DNA from: Zarea fungicola
Taxonomy: Eukaryota > Ascomycota > Sordariomycetes > Hypocreales > Cordycipitaceae
Direction of reading: 5' to 3'
Length of the DNA: 64,000 nucleotides
NCBI GenBank assembly: GCA_900169235.1
Contig: FWCC01000069.1
Coordinates: forward strand, 1-64,000
Shown: one piece after another, positions 46,367-56,536 of the stretch
Position numbering within the stretch: the stretch's first letter is position 1
How the letters are laid out: every line of letters begins with the position of its first letter
Position numbers and translations under genes: made by a program
Notes under the pieces: model-generated
Databases searched by the model: none
What the model was told of the DNA's origin: nothing
What the model saw: the letters and a program-made list of their open reading frames with translations, nothing else

Positions 46367-47067
46367 ACGGTAAATTATTGCAACTTGAAAAAGAAGGACA
46401 GCACAATAGCAACGAAAACCGTGATCGCAGTCATGCGGCGAGCTAAATCACACACCTGTACAACACTTTTCAGTTCCACACCTTTCTTGTCAAACTTTTG
46501 ACTTGTTTTATTTATTTTACCGAGATCTGAACATTACAAGCGGATTTCGCGTTGGACTCATGAATGGACCATCGTTGAAAAGAATCTGCTTCTTTTTTAT
46601 AATATATCTGTGGAAGCGAGCCTGAACGTTTTTGTTTGTGAGTGGTAGGACGGGAGAAAATGGAGAAGCACAAGACACGACCACAGTCTGGACATTTGTA
46701 GAAAAAACTGGGCAACAAACGCTAAACTAGATGGGCAAGAAAATTACCGGCGCATAATTGGACAATACACCTCTCATTTGAATGGATAGTCAACTAAATC
46801 GCCTCCCATTTCTCGAAGAGTAGCAAGAGGCCAGTCACGTCTCTTGCTATGCATGCGCCTTGACAACTGGCAGGAAATAACAACCGTATCTATAAAAAGA
46901 GACCAACGGCCGTGGATGCTATAAACGCCCAAAAACGCCGTATCCTTTCCACAGATAATGAGCCGAGCCGAGCCGAGCCATAGCAGCTTCCTACCCGTTC
47001 TACCCGTTCCCATATGTATATAAATGTGTTCAGTAAGGCATAACGGCCTCACATAAAACGTCAACAT
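46367..47067. other. 701-bp convergent spacer
   Basis: This spacer lies between the helicase and PEX7 ends. It contains a GAGCC tandem repeat around 46961-46980 and a short CTACCCGTT duplication after it. No gene is seen. Confidence 0.4.
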
Positions 47068-48306
47068 CTACCGTCGTCCCATGAGCATGTTGGCGTCCCA
47101 GAGCAGAACTCTCTCATCCCATCCAGCAGATGCAACCCAGCCACCAGCGCCAAACAAGCACCAGTCCAGGCCCCAGATGAACTCTGTATGGCGATTCATG
47201 ATACCCATCTGCTGCCCAGCGCGCGCGCCGCCACCCGGCCCTGCGACGGGCCCTTGCATCGATGCGTCGTTCCATAGCCGCACAGTCATATCGTAGCTCG
47301 CGCTGATGAGGATATCACTGGCGTGGGGACTCCATGCGACCTTGCGCACGGCGTATCCGTGACCCTCCATTATGGACAGTGGCCCGGCGTTGGGGCTGCG
47401 AATGTCAAAGGTGCGAATGACACGGTCGACGCCGGCCGTCGCGACGACGGTGTCGTTGTACTTGTTCCAGTCGTGGGTAAGAATCTCGGATGGCGGGCTG
47501 CCGCCGCCCCCAGCCAGTCCGGGGGTCGAGGGGCCCGCGTGGACAGGGATGGTGGCGACGAGGTGGTATTTGGCCGACGAGGGCGTGCGCAGGTCGAATA
47601 GGCGCAGGAAAGAGTCAGAGGAGACGGCGGATATCAGGGCCGGGTTTGAGGGGCAGAAGGACGTGCTGTATGTACAATCGCCGATGGGTAATGATTTTAT
47701 GGAAAAGTTTCTGGTTGGCGACCACTATATTAGAAACGAATTCACTCGGGTCAGTAAACATCCGCCTCTGGAATCTTGATGCGCGGTCGGTGTGGTCGAC
47801 GTACGATTTTGACGGTACCGTCCCAGGAGCTGGAGACGAATGTGTCCTTGGTGACGGGATTCCAGCACACGGAAAGGGCCTCGCGCTTGTGTTCATGGAA
47901 GTTCATGACAGGGAACTCATTAACATTTAGATCAAAGAGCTTCAGCGAGCCATCACCGCATGCCGTAATTAGTTGATTCTCGTTGATTTCCGACCAGGCG
48001 AGGTCGTAGAGAGCATCATTCGTATCGAAGCTGCAATTAAACAGAGGAAGACCCCACGATCGTTAGGAACACGGCGCCCTCAATGACGAGAATAAAGTGT
48101 GGCCTATCTGCTTGGGAGAGGAGATTTACATACGTCTTCTCTACCTGGATGCCTTGCGCCGTGAGACAGAGCGAGTATAGGCGTCCGTTTCCGACAATTC
48201 CAAAGTTGGCAGCCGATGCTACAGCAATGCGCGAATCGTAGTAGGGGGAGTACTTGACAGCATGGGGGTTGAACCCCTGCGTACGAAACTCTAGCATGGC
48301 GGCCAT
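47068..48306 (-). CDS. PEX7: Peroxin-7, PTS2 import receptor
   Basis: Pex7 is the cytosolic WD40 receptor that recognises PTS2 signals and carries thiolase and similar proteins to the peroxisome. Exons are 48134..48306, 47805..48030 and 47068..47724, giving 351 aa. The WD40 propeller is readable throughout: MLEFRTQGFNPHAVKYSPYY, ANFGIVGNGRLYSL, TNDALYDLAWSEINENQLIT, ACGDGSLKLFDL, FHEHKREALSVCWNPVTKDT, SSSWDGTVKIWSP, SAVSSDSFLRLFDLRTP, VRKVAWSPHASDILISASYD and ASAGWDERVLLWD. A glycine-rich loop lies in the middle (AGGGGSPP). The first ATG adds MAA before MLEF; homologues usually begin at MLEF (48297), so either start is possible. The joins after VEKT and VKI restore canonical repeats. Confidence 0.95.
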
Positions 48307-48816
48307 GGAGTCTGTGGCTGGGCTCGCGATGAGGGGGTGATTGGGGAAGTTAGTGCAGGGTGCCGGCGTATGCGACGGGCCCTAAAGTAATGATTTTCTG
48401 GCGAAGTGAATTGATACAAGGATGAGACTTTCCAGTTTGTGGAATGCGAATTGGATCTTGAAATTATTGGACGACCAGCTGCTGAGAGACGAGGGAAAAG
48501 GCATGGAGGTCGAATCCAGTTCATTGAAGCTTTGCCACTAGTATGTGCCTCGGTTACAGGGAACCACAGCACGAGCTTCTCCAGTGAGACGTCACAGACC
48601 AAAAGAAAAGCCATTTCGACATATCATGCACTAGTTATTGTACATACTAGCAATTCAATCCGCATTTCTGTACACTAGTTCTGCAACAGATAATACTAAA
48701 AATTCTATCACGAAAGCGTACTAGAAGCAGCAGAGAGATATTGCGATATAGGCTTATGTATTATATTAAGTCGGCGCCATAAACATATACTGATACTCAT
48801 TAAATGCGCTTCTTCG
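48307..48816. other. Spacer between PEX7 and tRNA-Val
   Basis: This 510-bp region is the presumed PEX7 promoter. Open frames in it have no family resemblance. No other structure is seen. Confidence 0.4.
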
Positions 48817-48890
48817 GATCCCGTGGTCTAGTTGGTTATGGCATCTCGTTAACACCGAGAAGGTCCCCGGTTCAAGCCCGGGCGGGATCA
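48817..48890 (+). tRNA. tRNA-Val (anticodon AAC)
   Basis: A complete cloverleaf can be drawn. The acceptor stem GATCCCG (48817..48823) pairs with CGGGATC (48883..48889), with discriminator A at 48890. The anticodon stem TCTCG/CGAGA encloses the loop TTAACAC, with anticodon AAC at 48851..48853. The T arm is CCCGG-TTCAAGC-CCGGG. There is no intron and no encoded CCA. A run of five T at 48894..48898 supplies the RNA polymerase III stop. Confidence 0.95.
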
Positions 48891-48893
48891 CAC

Positions 48894-48898
48894 TTTTT
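48894..48898 (+). terminator. RNA polymerase III T-run terminator
   Basis: Five consecutive T lie three bases after the tRNA-Val end, the normal position for Pol III termination. Confidence 0.85.
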
Positions 48899-49295
48899 GG
48901 CTCATGTTTACTTCCTTGTACAGTCGTTATAAATATTTGCAGCTTTTTTTTTTTTGGCACCACGTTGTCTGCTGGCAAAAGTAGGTGGTGGTACAGTGCA
49001 ATTCTATGCTGGCTTTGCGAGAAAACAACTGTGGTAACTTCACGGATAAATGCGCATCACATGACTTCGCGTGCCCGCCCCGTCAGCCAGCGGCGCGGTT
49101 TCAGATGCGGGCCAGCTGAATCCAGCGCGCCTTTCGTCGGTCCACATCGCCACTAGTCGTTGCTTTATAAGTCAGACAAATTATCGCTTGGAGCAAAGCT
49201 CTGGCCATGCACCCTTCAACATCCGTCACAGTTGCGCCTATCAATCCGCAAATAATTAATTACTGCCTATGTTTTACGGAATGACCTTTTGAGGG
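48899..49295. other. Spacer between tRNA-Val and the AlkB-like gene
   Basis: These 397 bp are the presumed promoter of the dioxygenase gene. A short T run lies near 48945-48954. No gene is seen. Confidence 0.4.
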
Positions 49296-50641
49296 ATGAA
49301 AGCCTTTCTCACTGGTAGCCGCAAACGCAAATCAACCGACGAAGAACACCGACAAGACGTCGATGATGACGAGCCGACGGAGGTCAAGCTGGCCATGCTC
49401 TCTTCGCTCCATCCGCAGGCTCAGCAGGATACTTTGATCGATGTTCTTCTGGCTCATAATGGGTCAGTCAAGGACGCTTCTGCCTCACTGCGCAATTTCC
49501 GCCCGGAGCAGCCTAAGTCTGGTGTAATTGGTTACCAGCAATCGCTCAAGCAGTATAAGCTCTCTGAAGAGGCCCCAGACCCGACATCACCGCAGAAGAA
49601 AAAAATGAAGTCGAAAAGAGGTACCACTCTCCGTCTCTTTGACCCCGACGACATTGCCGAGCAAACACCTTGCACCATTATACATAATTTTCTGCCGCCC
49701 GACGTCGCCAATGATTTGCTCAGAGAACTACTGGCTGAATCAGAAAGCTTCGAGCGTATCACCTTTAAGCTATTTGACAATGTCGTTTCTAGTCCCCATA
49801 CCTCTAGTTTCTACGTTGAAAGTTACGAAAACATCATGTCGCAAAAGTCAGAATACTACTACAATGGCTCTCAGCTTACGGTGCGTTACTCGATTAATAA
49901 TGCGTATATCAGTCATTTCTAACCAACCAGGTATAGGATGTGCGCCGCATTACGCCGCAACTCTCCAAAGTAAAGCCCATTGTGCAAGAAACTGTGAACA
50001 AGGAGATACGGCATCGCATTAAAACACGCTATCCGGGTGGCCAAAAGCTCAAATACCAGTCCCCAAGCGCATGGACTCCCAACGCTGCCTTTGTTAACTG
50101 CTACGATGGCGCGCAGCAAAATGTAGGCTACCACAGCGACCAGCTCACGTATCTCGGCCCCCGCGCTGTCATCGGCTCCCTCTCCCTCGGTGTCGCTCGC
50201 GAGTTTCGTGTGCGCCGCGTGCTACCCAAGGACCCCGACACGCGGGCGGCTGAGGACTCGGATGCCGAGGGCCAGATATCGATCCACCTACCGCATAACT
50301 CGCTCCTAGTCATGCACGCCGAGATGCAAGAGGAGTGGAAGCACAGCATCGCACCGGCGCTGTCGATAGACCCGCACCCAATTGCGGGCAATCGACGTAT
50401 TAATGTGACTTATCGGGACTATCGGGCCCGGATGCACCCGTCACAGACCCCAAGATGCGTGTGTAAGATTCCGTGCATTTTGCGTGTGGTGCAGAGGAAG
50501 CGCGAAAATTTTGGCAAGTACTTCTGGATGTGCTATGCCGGCAACGTGCCGGACAAGAGTGGCTGTTCCTTTTTCCAATGGGCAGAGTTTGATGATGATG
50601 GGAATCCAATGTTTAACAAAAAGTTGGCGAAGCCGCCATAA
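49296..50641 (+). CDS. AlkB-like Fe(II)/2-oxoglutarate dioxygenase with CUE-like and GRF domains
   Basis: AlkB-family dioxygenases repair alkylated nucleic acids by oxidative demethylation; the closest human type is ALKBH2/3. Exons are 49296..49880 and 49937..50641, giving 429 aa. Residues 26-65 (EVKLAMLSSLHPQAQQDTLI, LAHNGSVKDASASL) look like a CUE/UBA-type ubiquitin-binding domain. The dioxygenase core spans about 110-360: the iron ligands are His261 and Asp263 in GYHSDQ and His331 in QEEWKHSI, and the 2-oxoglutarate-binding motif RxNxTxR is RINVTYR (Arg349 and Arg355). The C-terminus is a GRF zinc finger (CVCKIPCILRV, FWMCYAGNVPDKSGCSFFQW), which in other proteins binds single-stranded DNA. 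The combination suggests a nuclear repair enzyme, but substrate choice between DNA and RNA cannot be told from sequence. Confidence 0.92.
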
Positions 50642-50919
50642 AATTGTATAGCTTGTAAAATAATGGTCCAAATACACACAATTATCGAGCCCAAGATACA
50701 GTGTTGGTCATAACCGTAAGCGGCTAGACGTCATGTTTGGACGAAGGGCCGGCCCACAGCTGATTACAGGTTGCACCAACGAAGACCTCACTTCTAGAAC
50801 CTGCATAGTGTTGTGAAACCTAACGTGTTCGGCAAAAAATCGCTTTCGAGTACTTCTACTGCTCTGCTATATTTGCATTCACAAGCAGAAAAAGAAATAG
50901 AATCAAAAGACAATCCATA
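50642..50919. other. Spacer between the AlkB-like gene and RIB7
   Basis: This 278-bp spacer between two genes on the same strand holds the dioxygenase 3' UTR and the RIB7 promoter. The leader before the RIB7 ATG is A-rich. Confidence 0.4.
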
Positions 50920-51753
50920 ATGGCGGAGGGGCTCACTTTCGCTGCCGAGTCGGCGGCTCTCCTTGAACCTCACCTCCCAAGTGCCTCAACGGAGACGCAG
51001 ACATCTGCAAAGGACCCAAGCATATTTGTGACGCTCACATTCGCCACATCGCTCGACTCTTCACTTTCCCTCGCTCCGGGCGTGCGCACCCACCTCTCGG
51101 GACCCGCGTCCAAAGCCATGACACACTACCTCCGCTCCCGCCACGCCGCCATCCTCGTCGGCGTCTCGACGGTGCTTGCGGATGACCCGGCGCTCAACTG
51201 CCGTATTACTGGCGCGCGCAACGCCCAGCCACGGCCAATTGTCATCGATCCGCACCTCCGCTGGACCCCTCAGCCCACGGACAAAGTCTTTCAGACGTGC
51301 CGAAGTGGCGCGGGCCTCGCGCCGTATGTTGTCACCGCTGAAGCGGAGGCTGATGTCCCTGACGCATCGCGGCGCGTGCTGCAGGATCACGGAGGCAAGT
51401 ACATCCACGTCAATTCGGTACGCCGGGAGCCCGAGGGAAGGATGCGGTTCGATTGGAAGGACGTGTTTGCTGCTCTGCGGGGAGAGGAAGGCTTGCGAAG
51501 TGTCATGGTAGAAGGCGGAGGTCGGATCATTAACTCGCTACTTGATCCAAAGTACCACGATCTTGTGGACTCGGTCATTGTGACGATTGCACCGACCTGG
51601 CTCGGTCAGGGCGGCGTGGTAGTGTCACCGGAGCGCGTGCACGATGAATCTGGGACGCCGGCCGCGGCTGCGCGGCTGTGCAATGTTTCATGGCTTCCAT
51701 TCGGGGAAGACGTTGTTTTGTGCGGCAATCTACAAAAAAAGGCAGTAAAATAG
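50920..51753 (+). CDS. RIB7: Riboflavin biosynthesis reductase RIB7
   Basis: Rib7 reduces 2,5-diamino-6-ribosylamino-4(3H)-pyrimidinone 5'-phosphate with NADPH, the second step of riboflavin synthesis in fungi. One exon gives 277 aa, the usual size. The RibD C-terminal (DHFR-like) domain covers most of the protein: FVTLTFATSLDSSLSLAPG, LSGPASKAMTHYLRSRHAAI, LVGVSTVLADDPALNCR, RPIVIDPHLRW, SVMVEGGGRIINSLL and VIVTIAPTWLGQGG. The LVGVSTVLADDP and MVEGGGRI motifs mark the nucleotide and substrate site in this family. The deaminase domain of bacterial RibD is absent, as expected for fungal Rib7. The gene is GC-richer than its flanks. Confidence 0.95.
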   Translation: MAEGLTFAAESAALLEPHLPSASTETQTSAKDPSIFVTLTFATSLDSSLSLAPGVRTHLSGPASKAMTHYLRSRHAAILVGVSTVLADDPALNCRITGARNAQPRPIVIDPHLRWTPQPTDKVFQTCRSGAGLAPYVVTAEAEADVPDASRRVLQDHGGKYIHVNSVRREPEGRMRFDWKDVFAALRGEEGLRSVMVEGGGRIINSLLDPKYHDLVDSVIVTIAPTWLGQGGVVVSPERVHDESGTPAAAARLCNVSWLPFGEDVVLCGNLQKKAVK

Positions 51754-53365
51754 AGTTATCCTGCGCATAAAATTACGGTTACAACTTTACCAATGTAGCT
51801 ACTCGGATGGAGAAAACAGGGAGTGGTTGGATCCTCCATCAATGCCCGACTCGGCCAAACACTACGCAAAACAACTATATAAGAATGGCGGTATATCGGT
51901 TGCATCACCAATCAGTTGGATACATGGGCATATAAGTGAAATGATCTCTTGAGTAGAGTTGGTCGCCTTGGGCCGCTCACTTGTGCCCGTCTATCGTATC
52001 GTGTATGAGCAAGTGTGATGGATCAATCTGGCGTGTGCTACATGATTCGAATTATCTTCACGATCAATATATCAATATATCAATATATAATGATTATTAC
52101 CGTTTTATTCGCAGCTTCTACCTACATGGAGCACGCACGCCTACTCTCGGAGCTTGCAGCACTGGTTCAGCGGCGCACATCTCAAAAGTCTGATAGGTCC
52201 ACACTGAGAAAGTGGGCAAAAGTAGTTTGCTGTTCATTGAATTCCAGATGGTGCTGCATGGTGTATTGGAATAGTTTCATTGCTTCTCTCTCCTACCAAG
52301 TAAATTCAGTCTACGTTCGTTCATCACGGAGCGCGCCGACTACCGCCAAAATCTTGGACGCCATCTGCAGCGCCACCGGCGTGGTTCAATTGTTGACTTG
52401 AACACCTTCGCTGAAGAGAAAATCCAAAAGCTGCGAAGCACCTTCTTAAATAATTAAATTTAATTTTCGAGCTTAATTGATAAACTGAAATCTTCCTCAA
52501 CACCAATTTTCCTTTTCAATTGCTTCATCATACTGGTACTACTTCATGGAGATGGTTACCTACATAACCACTAGTACAGTGGGACTAGGCAAGCATTGGA
52601 CCAAGTTCACGAAGATAATGCTGCAGTCCTCCTTTTTCAAGGAGATCTGCGTACGCTAATACCTAATACAAAAAGCCCTTTGACGCCGTAAGGCATAGGT
52701 CAACACAGGGACTCATAGAACGACCCCGCACACCACACAGAATTCTCGTGTGTTTTGGTGTCTTAGAAGTGTCGTTCTCTATGCATTTGCACCGTATTCC
52801 TCGACAAAGTCAGGACTATTCGCACTGTATACAAAGACACACGAAAAAGGCAGCCAACACTCGTACGAGCGTCTTTTGCCTTAATAGTAGGAATTAAATA
52901 GACGTAAATAATAAAACCAAACCAAACCAAACCAACACTAGTACAGTGTCCTGCAAGTGCGCTTGATATGACTCGGCCCCGACCGCCCACAAAAGCCGTC
53001 GTTCCCGAAGCCTAAAAAACCGAGCAAAAGGTAGTCTGTCTGGGTAAATGGAGGGGCAGCATCCAAACACGGAATGCATAGCCTATTTCCTTCTAGAAAC
53101 GTCAAGAGAGTGTGGGGGCTCCTCGAAGAAGTAAAGCTTCCGCCAAAACATCAACAAACGTAATTTATACCATTCTCTACTCTTTTGCTGGAAACTATTG
53201 TCGCCGAATATCGCACTAAATTAGAGTTGCGCACAATTGAGCTCTGAGTAGCCTTTCAACGAAAAGAAAACCGTCCAACTCCTCATTTGTCTTTAAGGAG
53301 ACTTCAGTCAATCCAGTTCCTTGTCGCAACTCATATCCTTCTAATCTCCAATCACAAAACCAACC
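51754..53365. other. 1.6-kb intergenic region
   Basis: I see no gene. Low-complexity items include an ATATATCA microsatellite near 52065-52090 and a CCAAA tandem repeat around 52910-52935. The 128-codon frame at 52015..52401 plus overlaps the microsatellite and has no domain. The last part should contain the ribokinase promoter and 5' UTR. Confidence 0.4.
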
Positions 53366-54325
53366 ATGGCCGCCACCCTCCCGCGCATCGTCGTCCTCGG
53401 CTCCCTAAACATAGATCTCGTCTCTTACGTCCCTCACCATCCCTTGCCGGGCGAAACCCTCACCGCCAGCCACTTCACCACGTCCCCCGGTGGTAAAGGC
53501 GCCAACCAAGCCGTCGCCTGCGGCAAGCTCTCCCGCAATGCTGGAGACCTCGCCAACCCGACGGCGCATGTCTCCATGATTGGCGCCGTCGGTGCTGATA
53601 CCTATGGCGTGCAGCTCCGCGACAGCCTCGCTTCCTTTGGCGTCGACACCGCGGCCGTCCAGGTCCTCGACGGCGCCAAGACGGGCATCGCGCTCATCGT
53701 CGTCGACGAGCCCTCCGGCCAGAACCGCATCATCCTCTCCCCCGAGGCCAACCACACGCTGCTGCCGGAGCACTTTGCCACCATTCCCGGCCCCAAGCCG
53801 GACCTGCTCATACTGCAGCTCGAGATTCCGTTCCCGACGGTCATGCAGGCCCTCAAAGCGGCCCGGGAGGCGGGCATTCCCGTCCTGCTCAACCCCGCGC
53901 CAGCAAAGGAGCTGCCCGCCGAAGCGTATACGGACCTGGCGCATCTCGTCGTCAACGAGACGGAGGCGGCCATCCTGTCCGGCTGCAGGGAGTCTGAGCT
54001 GGATGACGAGGCCGGGCTGGAGCGCGTGGCCGCCATCTTCATCGAGAGGGGCGTGCGCAATATCATTATCACTCTCGGCGGCCGCGGCGTCTACTATGCA
54101 ACTCGGGATGGAAAGAGTGCTTTGGTCAACGCACTCAAGGCCAATGTCGTTGATACCACAGCCGCTGGTGATACCTTTGTTGGCTCATACGCTCTCGCTG
54201 CCGTCAGCTCAGCAGGCGCATTCGACATTGATGCCGCCATCCGTGCCTCCAATAGAGCTTCTGCCATCACCGTTGCGAGAAGGGGAGCCCAAGTATCTAT
54301 TCCCTGGAAGGACGAGCTGCAGTAA
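53366..54325 (+). CDS. RBK1: Ribokinase
   Basis: Ribokinase phosphorylates D-ribose to ribose 5-phosphate in the cytosol. One exon gives 319 aa. PfkB-family features are all present: the N-terminal GSLNIDLVSY, the ribose-binding GGKGANQAVACGK motif, SMIGAVGADTYG, NPAPAKELP, NETEAAILSG, ITLGGRGVYYA, and the anion-hole and catalytic-base motif VVDTTAAGDTFVGSYA, with the aspartate of GDTF as catalytic base. Third positions are strongly G/C, which is why long antisense frames occur here. The gene converges on an uncharacterised minus-strand gene 146 bp away. Confidence 0.96.
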   Translation: MAATLPRIVVLGSLNIDLVSYVPHHPLPGETLTASHFTTSPGGKGANQAVACGKLSRNAGDLANPTAHVSMIGAVGADTYGVQLRDSLASFGVDTAAVQVLDGAKTGIALIVVDEPSGQNRIILSPEANHTLLPEHFATIPGPKPDLLILQLEIPFPTVMQALKAAREAGIPVLLNPAPAKELPAEAYTDLAHLVVNETEAAILSGCRESELDDEAGLERVAAIFIERGVRNIIITLGGRGVYYATRDGKSALVNALKANVVDTTAAGDTFVGSYALAAVSSAGAFDIDAAIRASNRASAITVARRGAQVSIPWKDELQ

Positions 54326-54471
54326 AATATCCGCATATAATAGAACATAACAACACACAATGCAAAAGAAAAAAAGAAAAAAAGAAAACACACAAACACA
54401 CACACACAAATGATAAATTAAACACAAATTCAGCTTACTTTAAACTACTTCCTAACTGCTATAATACAACT

Positions 54472-56255
54472 CTAAAACCAGGAATTCCAGTTCCAAGCGC
54501 CTGGCGGGACCAAGTTCGCCGCTCCATCGGCACCATTTCCCGGTAAGTTGACTGAAGGTGTAAGAGTCCTCCATATGCCTGCTACAAAGGACTTCTTTTT
54601 TCTCAATGACCCGCTCGTACATGTAGTTCCGCTAGTATTGCGACTCGAAGACCGTCTGCCATGTAAAACTACTGTAGGTTGGTCTTGCATTGCACCAAGT
54701 TTCATGCCTCCCCCGCTACGTACAATGGTAGGATTCTGCGGTTCTGATATGTTATTCTCGATATTAGCTTGGCAAATCTGCTCCATGGACAAGGTTGGCC
54801 GCCTGGCCGGTGCTTGAGGCCGCAAAGGTCGTGTCGGCGTTGTTAAACAGGCCTGGTGCTCGTTTACTTCCCGGACCACTCCATTACGACGACATTCAAT
54901 TTTCTCTAGCCACTCTGTAACCACATCGTCTTTCCAGTAGCGTTTCAAAAGATACTTGAGGCTGTTCGTCGAATAGGTTGGACGTGGTGACCATGCAGAG
55001 CTACCATTGTGCTGCTTGAGAGTAGCCAGTACTGTCGTCTCGAGCCTGGTGCATCGCTGCGAAACCCCGACTAATATCTCATGACCGAAATAGTCCGAAA
55101 ATGCAGAGTGACTATAAGCTATTCTTACTTTCATATAAGCCATTTGTGAATCCCCCAGCTGGTTTTCGAGATCTGCCATCAGCTCGTCCGAGTTCTGTCG
55201 CCGGTGTCTGCCACTCACGGCTCTTGGTACCATATTTGAGTTGATGCGTATCTGGGCAAGAAGAAGTATCTTTGAGCCAGCATAGATAATCCTGCACAAT
55301 TAGCGCTCTGAAGTTATGTGGCGTCAGAACTACTCACGTCGGAAACGATTGCTGGTGAAAAACTTGTACGACTGTTGTGTTCTCCACAGACAAGATTTCA
55401 ACGTTAAGATCATGCAAGCACCCGTGCTTGAAGAATAAATCTGAAATAGTTAGATTGAGTGATTCGGGGGATCTTGGCATACACACCCAGATGGTGTTCC
55501 TGCTCTTTGGGCTGCGCTGGCTTGCTTCCGGAACCATCGGCCGAGTACGCGTGGGACAGGATTCCAGACACTTCAATCGCAGCCCATATGTAGTCCTGGC
55601 CAAAATATCTATAATGGCTATCTGTATGAATCGAGACATGCGGGGATAGCACATGCGGCAAGATGCTGTCCATGGTTAAAACACAGCTTGGGCTATCTGT
55701 CGACGATGAAACATTTCGAGCAATGCTTGCACTCGACTCTGTTCCTGCTCCAGAAGATTTTCGCAAACTAGACCTCCTGGATAAAAACGAGTTCCAAGAG
55801 TTGGAGCTTTCCGAGGCTCCTGAGTAGGTACGGCTTGCTTCTCGTAAGATCTCCTCTGCTTCCTCCGCAGTACGTGGGCCGGTCTTGTTGTCCTTATCAT
55901 TATAGAATTCCGCAGATGCTTTAGCTACGGCCGTAGTAGGACCGACAGAAAAAGGGCGAGACGGAAATTTGAGCCGTTGTTCGTTTTCCGCAACTGGCGA
56001 TGCCTGGGTTGCCAAAGCCCACATACTGCGTCGCTTGATGATGTTGAGCCGGCTGCCACTCTCATTTTGCAGTAGAGGCCTAGCGTTTTGTAATGGAGAA
56101 GGTGAAGGATCCTGGTACCGCTTTTCTGCCGAAATTTGAGGCAACCTACGGTGTTTATTGATACGCAGCGGACTCGGTCGGTCGTTTTCGATACGGCGAC
56201 TCGACCAGGCATCTTGCGGTGAGGAAGTAACGTATGGTGAGAGTCCGAGAGGCAT
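54472..56255 (-). CDS. Uncharacterised 563-aa fungal protein
   Basis: I do not recognise the family. Exons are 55487..56255, 55338..55440 and 54472..55291, with introns of 46 nt each, among the shortest in the window. The joins are clean; the first has a textbook TCTAAC branch and TTTCAG acceptor. Residues 1-180 are serine/arginine-rich and disordered. Residues 195-330 look like a beta-rich domain (SPHVSIHTDSHYRYFGQDYI, WAAIEVSGILSH, CLHDLNVEILSVENTTVVQV), followed by a helical part (DELMADLENQLGDSQMAYMK, LKYLLKRYWKDDVVTEWLEK). The tail is again disordered and ends with WNWNSWF. Neither a signal peptide nor a membrane helix is seen. Many filamentous fungi have such proteins of unknown role. 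Confidence 0.75.
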
Positions 56256-56536
56256 GGAGTGTAGCTTGGAAATAAACTAAATCTTAAACGTATGGTCCAG
56301 AGTTTGCTTGTAATAGTATAAGTTTCAGGCAGTAAAATATTATGCTCTGATGATGATGACAATCGGAAGTACTGCAATAACGAAAAATATTCTATTCTAT
56401 CGGCAAGGGGGTATCTTTTGCTTTACAACGCTGCAAGTATATGTCGTAATAAGTGTGCAGGTGGCTGGAATGCTCCTTCCAGACGGCTCATGTTAGTATC
56501 CAAAGGCGCCATGACGGGGACGAGGCAGGCGCCTTG

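Noticed and set aside
52015..52401. 128-codon plus-strand frame after RIB7
   Set aside because: It runs through an AT microsatellite and shows no protein family features.
53405..54072. Long antisense frames over ribokinase
   Set aside because: They follow from G/C-rich third positions of a real PfkB-family gene on the plus strand.
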